Source: Molanna angustata
Lineage: Eukaryota > Arthropoda > Insecta > Trichoptera > Molannidae
NCBI GenBank assembly: GCA_963576475.1
Contig: OY754987.1
Location: 5,058,036 to 5,122,035 of the forward strand
DNA length: 64,000 bases
Direction of reading: 5' to 3'
The notes under the pieces are model-generated. The model had not been told where the DNA came from. It did not search any database and worked only from the letters and a program-made list of their open reading frames with translations. This document shows, piece by piece, positions 12,335-25,048 of this stretch (its first letter is position 1; the number at the start of each line of letters is the position of its first letter). Made by a program: the position numbers and the translations under genes.

Positions 12335-12645
12335 ATTTGATAAAGTTATGTTAAGTTAGGTTAGATTTGATAAACTTGTGTTGAGTTTGGTAGATTTGAT
12401 TAAGTTATGTTAAGTTTGTTAAGATTCTATAAAGTTTTGTTTAGTTTGGTTACATTTGATAAAGTTATGTTACATTTTGGTTAGATTTGATTAATTTATG
12501 TTAAGTTTGATAAGATTTGATGAAGTTGGCATGGTTAGATTTGATAAGTTATGTTAAATTTTGGTCAAATTTTATAAATTTGTGTTAAGATAGGTTATAT
12601 TGGATAAAGTCATGTCAAGTTCGGTTAGATTTGATTGATAAGGTT
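12335..12645. repeat. Degenerate about 30-bp minisatellite
   Basis: About ten diverged copies of a unit near TTGATAAAGTTATGTTAAG followed by TTTGGTTAGA. Unit lengths vary and copies differ by several substitutions each, so it is an old array. Confidence 0.75.
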
Positions 12646-13430
12646 ACGGTGTAAAATAAAGAATTTTCAACGAAATTCTGTTTTTTGAATCAAACCCTTT
12701 TATCTATGATGAATATTCCATAATTTTCATAATTATTCATAATACGCCTGATTCAGTAACTTTTTAAGAACGTTCCGGACAAAATAGGTATGATCCTATT
12801 CCATTTAGTCCAATTTTATATTTTATAACGCTGAAATGAGACCGTAAATCTAAAAACTACAATTTTAGAACGTTCCTATTTTAGTTACAATAGTTACGGA
12901 ATAGGGGGTAATGTTATTATGTAGGTATTGTGTAATATACAACGTTAAAAAATGATAATATTTCAATTGGGCTGTATATAGATGTAACATAACATTAAAA
13001 CGAATAACATTTTCGAGTCCTGCTTATACCTAACTCACTCCGTATGTCAGTCAGTATTGTATGATACATTTTTAATGAGACGTATGTTTTGTGTAGGAGT
13101 AGGAACCTACTGTCTAAAGGTAGATGACATTACCCGATGTCTGGCCGAACTACAAGTGCCTCAATATATGTACACACCTACTTATTACAATAAACTAACT
13201 ATACAACATGTAATGTGTGCATGGATGTGTGACAGTTCATTGTGTGTGTGAGCGTGAGTGAATTTAATGGCGGCTCACTATATTTTGGCTTAAGGTAGGT
13301 CGCTGACGGAAGTAGGTACTGACAATTTTTCCTTTGTGTCGGACGAAAATACCCAGACACCAACAATAATGTAGGGTTGCCAGAATATTATTATTTTATT
13401 ATTATTATTTATTTAACTGCAGGCAGCCAA
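12646..13430. other. AT-rich region, no gene recognised
   Basis: A 64-codon frame at 13057-13251 has no recognisable feature. A TTATTATTTTATTATTATTATT stretch lies just before the fragment at 13438 and probably marks that element's 3' end. Confidence 0.4.
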
Positions 13431-13800
13431 GGCTGATGTGCCTATATCCACTGTCGAATTTTATTATTTGGTTGTAACTATTAAAAAGTCCAGTCTATTC
13501 TTGAAAATATTAACATTTTCAGCATCCAAAACATGTTGGGGCAGTTTATTCCAAGTATTCACCACTCTATTTGATAGAAAATGCTTTCGAGGATTTTTCG
13601 AGAACCTACTTTTCACAAGTTTTAAGCTATGGCCACGCAAATTAGTGTTATGACTATATTGAAAGAGATTATTCATGTTTATACAGTCATAATGGTCTGA
13701 TAATATTTTGAATGTTTCAATAAGATCTCCACGTTCTCTTCGGTTTTCCAGTTTTGTCAGTTTTAAGAAGTCAAGTCTTTCCTCATATGATTATTTTTCT
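13400..13800 (-). pseudogene. CR1-like retrotransposon C-terminal fragment
   Basis: The minus strand reads RRDLIETFKILSDHYD, then FQYSHNTNLRGHSLKL and a tail with RKHFLSNRVVNTWNKLPQ and FKNRLDF. This RRGDLIETFKI ... R..FF.NRV...WN.LP ... FK.RLD layout is the usual C-terminus of CR1-type ORF2 proteins. A TTA/ATT-rich run at 13385-13415 would be the element's 3' terminus. The part upstream of residue RRDL is out of frame or missing, so it is a 5'-truncated dead copy. Confidence 0.7.
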
Positions 13801-13879
13801 TTAAGACTAAGGAATAGTGGAAAGTTTATCAATATTTTCAACAGCAATATTTCAACATTTTCATAATTATTAATTATTT

Positions 13880-14340
13880 TTTTTTCTTTTCAATTTCTTC
13901 TTCTTTCAAGCCCCTTTCACTCCACTGCTGGCCTCTTCCTGGGTTTTTCATTTCTATCCATCCTGGGCACTCTGCTTCCGCCCATGTCCCACCAGTTTGA
14001 CAATGTTGTCAGTCCATCTCCTCTGTGGTCTCCCTACACTTCTTCTATTATGATAGGGTCTCCAATTCAGAATTCTGTGAGCCCATCTATTATCCCTCTA
14101 TCTTGCCACATGACCTGCCCATTGTCATTTTAGTCATCCCACTCTTTCTGCAATGTCTGTGACATTATTTGACTGGCGTCTTATTTCCTTGTTTCTTATT
14201 CTGTCATATAAATGAATGCTCGTAAAATTGCTTTTAGAATAATAATTAATTATCGTTCGAAAAATTTTCCTATCACCGATTGATTCTGCATAGGACTCAT
14301 ACTTCCGGTTGCGCAGAGCGCAAATTTGTGTCATTTTGCT
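13880..14340 (-). pseudogene. RTE-like retrotransposon 3' coding fragment
   Basis: Minus-strand translation gives HLYDRIRNKEIRRQSNN, VTDIAERVG, then a stop, LKWQWAGHVAR and, further on, LSNWWDMGGSRVP. This follows the order RIRN..IR..T...DI...V..LKW.WAGHVAR seen near the C-terminus of RTE-type ORF2 proteins. Several in-frame stops show it is dead. The fragment at 15800-16201 has the same motifs and belongs to a related element. Confidence 0.7.
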
Positions 14341-14889
14341 TCGTTGGTAATCAAAATCGCCCGGTGAAATGTCTCAAGATATTTGGTGACAACTATACTC
14401 AAAATAACAATAGTACAAAATGAAGACAAATTTTCCAATGGCTGTTTCTTTGGTGGTGAACCCTGCACTTGAATATCTGTTGGTGAATTTTTTGCCCGCA
14501 CGCAACCGCCATAATTGTATGTTTCATTACTCCATCAGTACCGACTGCCGACCAAGTTAGGCACATACATACATAGCAGGTGGCGACTATATACCTAATA
14601 TAGTTATATTCATTCTATACTATACCTAGCTTCCACAATATCCGTAGCTCAGACCGTGGTCAGGACAGTAACGACCTACATTGTAGGTACATACATGTTT
14701 GGATATATTTGGGGGGCTGACAATTTTGCTATTTTACTTTTCGGGGAAACCATACATACAATCTACTCACCGATTTATGTACGTTAAGACAGCTGTTGTC
14801 AAAATGGTTGAAGAAATTTATTTAGGTACATAAACTACATAAGAGTTTTATTTTTTTTATAATCACTACAAAAGTATATTACTTACTTA

Positions 14890-15090
14890 CTTTCCGTATC
14901 CAAGATCATCAACCTATATTGTGTCCCTCCAGTGATTTGCAGCCATAATAGCATTCTGATTCGCTTGCCACAGATCCTCCTCAGAGCAACCTCCTTCCAT
15001 AAGTGGGCAGTTCAGCAGGTGTGACATGTTCTGCGTCTCTCCACATTCACATGCCATATCCTGGTCATCCTCTAGCATACCCCATCACAC
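14890..15090 (-). pseudogene. Non-LTR retrotransposon C-terminal zinc-knuckle-like fragment
   Basis: The minus strand reads DDQDMACECGETQNMSHLL, CPLMEGGCSEEDLW and AIMAANHWRDTI. The C.CGE.QTM.HLL.CP pattern followed by DLW...AI..A..W is common at the C-terminus of non-LTR ORF2 proteins. No reverse transcriptase part is attached. Confidence 0.65.
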
Positions 15091-15156
15091 AAACTACACA
15101 AACCAAATATTTTAACTTTTTTTAACTTTTCTACGGACAATTCTTGGTAGAACTCC

Positions 15157-15681
15157 ATTTCAAATAATAAATAAATTTGGAATGGTAAAATAAAACCAAA
15201 GTTTTCAGTTCTACTAATTTAATGACACTGACTAGTTTCGGTCATCCAGTGACCATTTTCAAAATGTGAAAAAAAAGAGGTGGTCGGTGTTTATATAATA
15301 TCTGGTTAAGGGATTTGCAACATTTTTTTTCCGTCAGTTCAATTAGTGTTGCTAGAAAGAACTGACAAAGAAAACTAGCAAACAAAGCGGAGCGTACAAA
15401 TACAAAAAGAAATTAATTATTGAATGCGGCTGGAACTTGGCATGATGGTGTCTGTATCTATTATTGAAGTTCTGTGACCAGTGGTTGAGAACAGCAATGT
15501 AAAAAAAAAAATGTTGCAAATCCCTTAACCAGATATTATATAAACACCAACCACCTCTTGTTTTTTCACACTTTGAAAATGGTCACTGGATAACCGAAAA
15601 TAGTCAGTGTCATTAAATTAGTAGAACTGAAAACTTTGGTTTTATTTTACCATTCCAAATTTACTTATTATTTCAAATATT
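15157..15681. mobile_element. Foldback element with about 150-bp inverted arms
   Basis: The left arm (about 15157-15325) contains TTTGGAATGGTAAAATAAAA, TAATGACACTGACTAGTTTC and GGTTAAGGGATTTGCAACA. The right arm (about 15505-15681) holds the reverse complements in reverse order. The spacer of about 180 bases has no reading frame of note. I cannot fix the exact ends or a target duplication. Confidence 0.75.
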
Positions 15682-15799
15682 TTAATATAAAATTTACATT
15701 ATAAGAAAGAAGAAAAATCCCTAGAGCCGGGTAAATGAAATACAACATGCAACAATAACATCTCACATAGTTCAGCAGTGAGACTAAAATGTAAACTCA

Positions 15800-16201
15800 T
15801 ACTTACTTGCTGCTAGCACTGCTGGATATAGGCCTCTTCAAAACGCTACCACGTTTTTCTATCTGGAGCAACACGAACCGACTGCTCACCCACCAGTTGG
15901 ACAATACCGTCGGCTCATCTGCTCTGGGGTCTTTCCACACTTATTTCGTCCCCCACGGCCTCCATTCAAGAATCCTAGAAGTCCATGTGCCATCCTCTCG
16001 CCTTGCCGTATGACCAGCCCATTGCCACTTTAGCTTGGAGACTCTATCAACAATGTCGACGATTTTTATATTTTGTAGAATGATTACATTTCTTATTTTG
16101 TCTCTCAAGCTAATGCCTAGCATTAGTATCTCCGTGGCACGCTGCACACACTTCAACTTCTGTTTATTCGCTAGTGTTAGCGTCATACTCTCCGAGTCCA
16201 T
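15800..16201 (-). pseudogene. RTE-like retrotransposon 3' coding fragment
   Basis: The minus strand gives MDSESMTLTLANKQKLKCVQ, then GISLRDKIRN, KIVDIVDRVSKLKWQWAGHT and RREDGTWTSRILEW, and after a stop LSNWWVSSR. These are the same motifs as at 13880-14340. The open part covers 86 codons, then breaks. Dead fragment. Confidence 0.75.
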
Positions 16202-16209
16202 AAATAATC

Positions 16210-16703
16210 ACCGACAGAATTACTTATGGACTAGTATTTATGGGAACTTCTTTATTATTAAATATATGTTTAAGTTTAGAGAATGCAGCCCGAAGAGGCT
16301 TTCGATATGTGGTGTTACAGAAGAATACTGAGATTTTCCTGGAGGGACCACATCACGAATGCCGAGGTTCTCAACAGAGTCGAAGGGAGACACCTACTTC
16401 AAACCATCTCGGAGAGACGTGTTCGCTGGATTGGTCACATCCTGCGCCACGAGGGTCTCCTACATGACCTAATGGAGGGAATGGTTGAGGGGACAAACCA
16501 CAGGGGGCGTCCACTACGGGAATATTTGATCCAGGTGTGCAAAGACATGAACTGCGCCACATATGTTGAGCTGAAGAGGGCTGCAGAAGATAGAGCGAAA
16601 TGGAAATCGAGATGTAGACTTCTTCTGCAAACCAATCCGCAGGATTTAGACTGGAGAGAGAGAGCCCATCTCAATCCTGTAAGTCTAGATATTTCTGCTG
16701 TTT
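16210..16703 (+). pseudogene. RTE/BovB-like retrotransposon C-terminal fragment
   Basis: The 140-codon frame at 16283-16705 carries MWCYRRILRFSWRDHITNAE, then RRVRWIGHILRHEG, NHRGRPLREYLIQVCKDM and an ending with AEDRAKWKSRCRLLL. The layout CYRRILRISW.DH.TN.EVL ... IGH.LRH ... RGRP ... R..WR is characteristic of the 3' coding end of RTE-type ORF2 proteins. The fragment faces away from the minus-strand one at 15800-16201, so two separate insertions abut here. Confidence 0.75.
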
Positions 16704-16885
16704 GACTATCCTTACCAAGTTTTATTTTATGACCTAGGTAAACATAATCATCTACATTGGTTACTGTAACCAAATGTTATATTCACACAGCCAAACCGTA
16801 GAGTTATAATTTTTTTTTGATATCTAACAGTACAGTAGAATATAATAACATAGTATGAAATTAAGAACAGTGGTAAAAACAGTAA

Positions 16886-19620
16886 ATGATAGACTACGGT
16901 AATTATATGAATCATGGAGGAATCGCAATTTTTATTCATAAGGACATCAAAGCAAAAAAACTGAAAATAACAAAAGCGGAAACATTCGAATGCGTCGCGC
17001 GCACAATCACAGCGTCTGGTAACTCAACTACTCTTATTGTGATATATAGACCAGGATCTCAGGGAACTTTTTTCAATGAATTTCGATCACTACTAGAAAC
17101 CTTTATCACTACATTAGAATTGATTAGAACCCATTATAATTACAGGAGACATTAATATCCGATTAGATTGCAGTAATACTGACCCGGCAGCCATTCTTTT
17201 CAATAAAATAATTAAGGATTTCAATTGCACTCAATACGTCAATGAACCCACACATGACCAAGGTGGAATATTGGATGCTATTATATCAAGAATATGTGAC
17301 GATCCATTGTCAACCAGAGTTGTTGATATTGGGTTTTCGGATCATAGACTAGTTAGTATTCAATTGAAAATAAATAAACCAAATCCAAAGTATGATACAT
17401 TTACTTCACGCTCGTGGAAAAACTTTGATAAGGAAAAGTTTATATGTGACCTAAGACAATGTGAGCTATTTAATGTTGATTTAAACAACATAGACACGGA
17501 AAATCTAATCGATGTTTATAACAAAAATATAGAAGAACTTATAAATAAACATGCACCGCAAACTATAAAAACCATTAGAGCTCGTATATCAAATAACTGG
17601 TTTGATGATGAGTGCCGAAAGCGTAAAAAAGCTATGCGCAGATTTGAGAGGGCCTATAGAAAGAACAACAATCCAAATGATCGCTCTATATGGTTAGAAT
17701 CACAGAAACTGTACTCGAAAACAATTCACAACAGAAAACAGGTCTTCTGGCAGTCAAAAATCAGCGAAAAACAAAGTCCGACACAACTTTGGTCATCATT
17801 GCATCACATATTTGGTGACAGTAAACCACAAAATAATGTTAACTTAAAACCAATAGACTTTGTAAATGGTTTTAAACAGAAAGTAGAAAATATCAGAAAT
17901 AAATCTAAATTTTCAACAAAACCTAATATTCCAGAGACATATATTTCTACATTACATGAATTTGAACCAACATCGGTATCTGAAATATCAAAAATAATCA
18001 AAAATCTACCAAATAAACAGTGTGCTCTAGACCCACTACCGACATGGCTTCTTAAAGAATGTGTCGAAACAATCTCACCGTTATTAGTACATATATTCAA
18101 CAGTTGTTTAAGTAGCGGTGACTGTCCAAATTATTTCAAATTTTCTCATATAACTCCGATCTTAAAAAAATCTCAGCTTGATGATCAAGACCTATCCAAT
18201 TAGAGACCAATTTCAAATCTTTCTATTTTAAGTAAAGTTCTAGAAAAATTAATATCTATATGATTGGTTAGTTATTTGGAAAGCAATAGACTACTCCCGG
18301 ACAGACAATCAACATACAGGAAAAACCATTCAACGGAAACTGGAATCTCAATGATCATATCAGATCTAACAATTTCCGTTAATAATGGTAACATGGGATT
18401 AATCGCCGCATTGGATTTGAGTGCTGCGTTTGACACCGTGGACCATCAAATTTTACTAAACAGGCTAGAAAATTCTTTTGGAATTAAAGGTACAGCAATT
18501 AACTTTTTTAAATCATACATACGAAATAGATGTTATACTGTAAAATATAATGGACATAACTCACAGATTATGTCAGTTGAGACAGGTGTTCCACAAGGCT
18601 CTATATTAGGTCCTATTCTGTACAACATATATACATCAGAAATTCAGAAAATTATACAACAATTCGGATTGTGGTCACATACTTATGCAGATGATACACA
18701 AATCTATTTTTTTGTAAGACAGAAGAAATTCTCACATTAAAAAACAAAGTAGAGCAGTGCATTACAACAATAAACACTTGGATATTATCAAATAGTTTAA
18801 CATTAAACTCTGAAAAAACAGAATTTCTTTGGATTAACACACACAGGAAACAACATGCAATCGATCGTTCACCCTTTGAAATCAATGGCAGGACTATAAA
18901 ACCTAAAACGTCAATAAAGCTACTTGGAATCCACCTGGATTCCGAATTATCATTTGAGACACAGATCAGCAATACTGTTAGCAGCTGTTTCTATCAACTA
19001 CGTAAATTAAAATCAGTTCGAAAATATTTGCCAATAGACGCAGCACGAATGCTAATAAACGCACTTGTTGTATCAAGACTGGACTACTGCAATATTGTAT
19101 ACGCCGGTCTACCCCAGAATCAACTAGATAGACTTCAATCAGTTTTCAATGCTGCTGCCAGGCTGATTAAGTATTCATCAAAATTTAATCACATCACTCC
19201 ACTACTGAAAGATCTGCATTGGTTACGTGTTCGGGAGCGTATTTTATTTAAAGACTGTTGGATGGTGCATAAAGCGGTCAATGGAAAAGCTCCATCATAC
19301 ATAACGGAGTTATGTATACCACAGCAATTAACGAACCGGAGGACGCGGCTTAGATCTGCAGCAACTGCCGTTGGACGTTTAACTGAAAAAAATCGGTGTC
19401 ACTACTGCACTAAATTCGGCGAACGTGCTTTTACTGTAAGGGCACCGATTCAGTGGAACAATTTACCACCAACCATAAGAGCAGTGAATAGTGAAATAAG
19501 TTTTAAAAAACAGTTAAAAATTCATTTATTTAAGAAAAGTTTCTGTGTTTAATTTTAAGTTTATATGTAAAGCGCCCTTGAGGTGGTTTCACAAAAACGG
19601 CGCTATATAAATAAGCCAAT
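16886..19620 (+). pseudogene. CR1/L2-like non-LTR retrotransposon ORF2, inactivated
   Basis: ORF2 encodes an apurinic-like endonuclease followed by reverse transcriptase. Visible endonuclease pieces are GGIAIFIHKDI and LIVIYRPG (16920-17060), GDINIRLD (about 17148), THDQGGILD (17250) and FSDHRLV (17335). Reverse transcriptase follows: DPLPTWLLKECVE (about 18030), ALDLSAAFDTVDHQ (18410), TGVPQGSILGPILYN (18585) and the catalytic YADDTQIY box (18683). The thumb and C-terminus run to FKKQLKIHLFKKSF and a TAA stop at about 19550. The 3' end is a TTATTATTATT repeat at 19621-19637. A frameshift near 17140, stops at about 18201 and 18259 and a frameshift near 18715 mean no full protein can be made. 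The N-terminal start of the endonuclease is missing. Confidence 0.9.
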
Positions 19621-19899
19621 TTTATTATTATTATTATTACGGTACATGTTAATAGGTCATCAAATTAAGTGATTTTTAAAGTTTTAGGTACTTACATACA
19701 ATTTTTAACAAATGAGAAAAACGAAATTATAGGATCATACCTGGAACATACAATGAATAGTACAAAGAAGATTAAATTCTAGAATCATTACATGGGATTC
19801 TAACGTACTTAAGGCTTAACGAAAAAGGTGCATTTTCAACCTTCAGAGTGATACTATGTATATACTAGAGAGTGGAATTTTGAGTTATGTTATCGGTGT

Positions 19900-20150
19900 A
19901 AAGTTGGCGCTTTATCGCAATTTTGAACGAGAGTAGAGATTGAGTATGAAAGAAGTCAATTTTATTGAGTAGGTTGTTGAAATTGGAGGTGGCCCGGTTA
20001 GTAAAAAAGTTTTTCTTAAGATTAGTTTACAGTGTGACATAGAAAAAGTAGGTTTTGGTCTGACATTGCGGTTTGGGATGTGTAGTGAGATATTTTCTAA
20101 TAAATTTGGACAATCAATAATGTTATGAAATAGTTTATACAAAAATAGTG
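19900..20150 (-). pseudogene. Non-LTR retrotransposon C-terminal fragment
   Basis: The minus strand reads MYKLFHNIIDCPNLLENISL, then HIPNRNVRPKPTFSMS and KTFFTNRA-like sequence, ending near LYSRSKLR. The pattern YK..H..IDCP.LL..I...IP....R is a common C-terminal stretch of jockey/CR1-type ORF2 proteins. It lies tail-to-tail with the CR1/L2-like element that ends at about 19637. Confidence 0.65.
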
Positions 20151-20870
20151 TGTCTGCGGTTATTCTTCTAGATGATAATAGTCAGATACTGGTTATAAAA
20201 GTATGTTTAATATATCGATAGCTAAACCTATGTTTTCATAACCTTTTAGTACCTATCCACTTTAGAATTTAATATTTAATGCAATTACCTAAAGTTTGTT
20301 TCATTTGATTTGATTTACTTTCGCAGAACCGAGGACAGTGAAAGCGGAAGACGCAGAAAGCAGAACCCACCATCACGTGGGTCAATTGCTACCTAATAAA
20401 AACAAAAATATGTGCATTAATTTATCAAATAGTATTAAGGAGATGTTCTTCTCTCCACATTCGTCAATATGTTATAGTTATTCAACAAATAATCGTAGAA
20501 TTTTGTAAAAAATATGTTGGAGTATAACATACAATACACCTCTAGAAAAATTGTAGTTATTTATTAATGGTTTAGTATAATTATATCAAAGCTGAAATAA
20601 TTACCAAATTAACGATTGTTATCATTACCGGTGTTCCTATAATATAGAATAATATTCCCTTGTATGGGTGTAGAGGTATATTTTAATGGTTTTGTGACCA
20701 AATCGACATATCGCGTGACACTAATGTACGTATGTCTGGCTGGATGTATTTTAAAATGCATATTTTTGTCGCTGCTATGGCTGCATGTAACAACGACCTA
20801 CCAACGTTGTAATAATCCACAATTTTGGAGGCAATTTTAGCCGCGCTGCACCATTAGATAAGTTCTTTTT
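20151..20870. other. AT-rich region, no gene recognised
   Basis: No coding, inverted-repeat or tandem structure was recognised in this stretch. Confidence 0.35.
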
Positions 20871-23530
20871 TCAAATTTCATTTTCCATAGAAAATAACCG
20901 ACGGCCGAATCGCAATAATTGAATCGTGATTATGTGAATTTTTAAAGGAGCGATTATTTCTTATCAATAATGGAGTATAATTATAATTCAACTCGCTATG
21001 GTCACTCAAATGAAATAACCATTCTGACTTCCCACTCTGACTTGCATTCAGAATGGAAAATGATGAAATCAAATTTTAAAAATATAACCAACGAAACCTT
21101 TGTAAATGAACTGAAATCTAGAGAGGCAGATTTAAATTTTTTATTCAAATTCATATGTCTGTAGCAGCGCCTTATGGGCTGCAACATGTATGGCCCGGGA
21201 TTCTCGAATACTACCTAAAATTTACGAAGATCAACGAACCACAACTCGCTTAACAAGGCGCTGCTACATATGAGATGATAGGCATTTATTTATATTGATA
21301 AATGATTGTTTATATTTGTTAAAACATTTTAAAAAATGCTACATGTCTTTCCGTACCTACTAGAATTTTGCAATCGATTTTTATCAACTCCCTAAGTAGC
21401 CCTGCTGGTCTATATTTTTCATGGTTTTTCAACGTTGAAATCAAAAAACACCAACTTAAAAGCTTCGCAGCATGTAAGTTATATGGTATATGGAATACAG
21501 GATACGGAGTAGAACATTAATGTGTATGTGTCCCTTATAACTTTTAATCCGCTCAATGCACAGAGCTTTAAATTTTTGAAAGTATAGAAAAGTTTAAGCC
21601 TGACAAAAGTTTTTTACTCTTATAAGTTTTGTGAATTTTTGCTTTTTTATCCATATAATTCAGAAACTATACCAGCTATGTAGAACGCTGAATATTGGTA
21701 TAAATATAGAAAAATACAATATTTTATTTTTTTTAAACTTCCAGGGTTTTATTAAGAAAAAAGATATGACAAATTTATATGTTTAATTGCCTATATTTAC
21801 ATATTTTTAAATGTCGAAAAACGCCGAAACACCCCAATTAGATAATTAATTAAAGATATCTAATTTTTTATTATAATTACATAAATTATAGCAGTTCATC
21901 TCATACTTTTTTTAAGAATTTTTGTGAAAATTGAATTTAGTGACGACATCGTTGTATTCAATTTGTATGGCAGTATACACAATATCTACAGGGACATTCA
22001 ATAATTTGGATTTAAGGGTTTATAGTTTGGTACGTATTCTTCAACTATACATACTATCGCCGTCGACAGTTGGATCTCATGTGTTAGGTACATGCAACTA
22101 GTATAAAAATTCGTTTGACATTACATTGGCAGTATGATTGTCAACAATTTACGGATCGATGTGAAATATTTTTGTATACTTACTTCATTTCAACACGGAG
22201 AAAAAATTATAAAGTTTGTTGTCAGTTATCAATTTTTATATTATACTTGTTCAAATTACATATTCCATAGAAAATAACCGACGCGTCGGCCGAATTCCAA
22301 TTGAAACGTGAATATAATGAGATTTTTTTTTATTTTACCATAGATAAAATGAGATTCGCGATTGTTACCCATAGATTTCCATATGATATAGATGTCGCAG
22401 TTAGCAAATTTTGTATGAATCGAAGTGAGGATTTTTTCCGCGGGACTTTTAACAACAAGATTGACAGACCACATCGTTTTTCTATAGAGAATAACGACTA
22501 ATGTGAATTGTTTTCGGATTTATTTGTCGAAAAAAATACTTCATTAAGATTTAGAGACCAATTATCTAGGAAGTGTTGAAATATATGGAAAACAGCAATA
22601 TGTTGTCAACCAAGACGTCAAACGCGCGATATACCATGATGACTCACTCATTGCACGGAGTACTCCATCTAATATATTATATGAAAATCTTTGGTCTCCC
22701 CTTACCGACTTCCATTCAAAGTGGGGAAAGACTAATTCTAATTTTAAAAAATATGACCAAATTTCATAAATTAATTATAGGTTGGCTATTATTTCAGTAT
22801 TTATTTCATTTATATACAACCAAATTCACATACTTATATACGGATTTATTGCTATAAGGCGATCTCTTCTAAGCAACGAGAGGCCTCAAATAAATTTGGG
22901 ACATTATACTTTGTACCTAAAAAGGAAATTCAAAGAAACATCAAACATGACACAGAAGATAAATTCAACATTTAAAAATCAAGTGAGGATCGAAATAAAA
23001 GAAGTTTATTTCAAAAATCTATACCTATACAGGGCAGTTTCCCTCATCTGGAAGGCAGCTTTAATTAGATAAGCATTAAATATATTAAATTTAATTTAAA
23101 AAAAGAAGCTTTCAATAAACCACTTAGAGTTGTTAGATTGTTGACCGGTTTCAGACTAACAGCTCCCTCGTCGAGCGAATCCCTTTCTGTGCGTTTTCAT
23201 ACATCGGTTGACTAATCGAAAAACATCTTGAAAATCACTTGGGCTGCACACATTGCACATAGGTTTTCATATAATATACTAGATGTCGTAGTTAGCAAAT
23301 TTTGTATGAATCGAAGTGAGGCATTTTTCCGGGGGATTTTTGACGTTTTGGTTAGCAGACCACATCGTTTTTCTATAGAGAATAACGACTAATTGTGAAT
23401 TGTTTTCGGATTTATTTGTCGAAAAAAAAACATTTTGTTCATTAAAATTTAGAGAATAGTTATCTAGGAAGTGTCGAAATGTATGGAAAACTGCAATATG
23501 GAGCCAACCAAGAAATCAAGCGCGCGAAAA
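20870..23530. repeat. Set of diverged direct repeats
   Basis: A block of about 250 bases at 22377-22627 (with GTTAGCAAATTTTGTATGAA, CATCGTTTTTCTATAGAGAA, ATTGTTTTCGGATTTATTTG) recurs at 23261-23528, about 880 bases downstream. A shorter string, CCATAGAAAATAACCGACG, occurs at 20883 and 22264. A weak third similarity links 20997-21125 and 22620-22770, where both plus-strand frames read like S.L(T/D)..S.W...(K/T)SNFK. Short open frames of 64-96 codons lie here, but none shows a known domain. This is most easily read as several copies of one old dispersed repeat. Confidence 0.6.
21160..21268. mobile_element. 109-bp MITE
   Basis: The left end is TGTAGCAGCGCCTT and the right end is its exact reverse complement, AAGGCGCTGCTACA, giving perfect 14-base terminal inverted repeats. 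CATATG occurs just outside both ends (21152-21157, and overlapping the right tip), which may include the target duplication. There is no coding capacity. Confidence 0.7.
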
Positions 23531-23860
23531 TTTTAAACTCACTTTAATTATCAGGTACGCCGTCTAGGTATATATATTTCATGTCTATGACATTGCACAA
23601 ATCGTCCCCATCTCCTACGAAATATGTCAAGATATTTTCCGATAACAATGTCAACCTTTGCTTGCATAATAATATTTTAGAATATATATATTTTTTTAAA
23701 TTTAAAAACATCATTTTCGTAAATGCGCACGGCATCTGTGAATGAGTAGAAAAACCTCGACTTTTTATGAAAATAAATGCGGACAACATTCGAATATATT
23801 ATTATAATGCATAAAAAGTTATATGGTTTACAAAAATATTTCAAATACATATTCAAAAAT

Positions 23861-25040
23861 GGTAATTATTTACAAGTGGTATAAGTCTTCAATTTTGCTG
23901 ATTTTTTTCTATAGATAGATAATAATATACAGATTACGGGAAAAATAGTAATTTTCCCGGGAAACGTCTAGAAAAATAAAAAAATAAATAAAATTACATT
24001 ACAAAAATGTATGAAGATATTATGCAAATAGCTTTTCTGACATCTATGAGCAAATATTCAAACTAATTGTTAGTATAGAAACACGCCGCGAAAATAGAAA
24101 CACGCCGCGAAAATCTGAACTAAATAAAAAAAAACAAGGAACGTTATAAAATATTTAAATACTACTTACATGTCAGGTCTTGAATTTTTTTAACACTGCT
24201 TTAAAACGAGAATATCGAAATCATTTTAGGTCATTAAAACAATGTCAAGTATTAAAAAATAGGTTGGTTAGGTTTGTATTTAGTTGTTATTGCGACTCGC
24301 GTGAGCGAGTTGCATTATACATTGAGTGACAGTATATAGTGCAACTCGCTCACGCGAGTCGCAATAATAACTACATACAAACCTAACCTAACCAATTTTT
24401 ACCAAAAGTTTGCTTAGAATGGGTTGGTTAGGTTTGTATTAACCAACCTATTATTGTAATTTCGATAATGTATTCGCATTTATTTATAATTTACAAATAA
24501 ATTATATTTAGTAACAAATTTATGTAGTTGTATGGTACCTACCAGTTTTATTATGTTATATTTTTTTTCGCGAATATAGTCGGTCATCTATGTTGTATGT
24601 ATTTATCTGTGGTTTACTATTCAGTTTCATGTCGCGGTTGTCCTAGTATTGGCTCGCGTATTTAATAAACTTTAAAAATAGGAAATTAGTAATGATTTTT
24701 CCGTTTTTATCTTTAAAATCGAATGTATATTGATATTATACGTGTTTATGTGTGTAAATTGTGATTTAATAATGTTTCCTGTCGCGTAATAAAATTACTC
24801 TTTATAATATTATGGTGTCAACGTGAGAAAACCGTTACTCGCAAACTCGGCGATAGGTGTCGTGAAATCGAACAATCATGTTATTTTCTTCATACATTTT
24901 TCGTAATGTAATTTTTTTTTTAATTTTTCTAGGCGTTTCCCGGGAAAATTACTATTTTTCCCGTAATCTGTATATTATTATCTATCTATAGAAAAAAAAT
25001 CAGCAAAATTGAAGACTTATACCACTTGTAAATAATTACC
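23861..25040. mobile_element. 1180-bp element with about 155-bp inverted ends and an 8-bp target duplication
   Basis: The left end begins GGTAATTATTTACAAGTGG and the right end finishes with its reverse complement. The arms match over about 155 bases, with a few indels. TCAAAAAT stands immediately outside both ends (23853-23860 and 25041-25048), an 8-bp target-site duplication. Inside is a second palindrome at about 24262-24393 with a GC-rich core CGACTCGCGTGAGCGAGTTG. There is no transposase. Long arms and an 8-bp duplication would suit a Mutator-like or other 8-bp-duplication superfamily. The family is not settled. Confidence 0.85.
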
Positions 25041-25048
25041 TCAAAAAT

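Noticed and set aside
16886..19552. A working reverse transcriptase gene
   Set aside because: At least two stops and two frameshifts break it. It is a dead retrotransposon.
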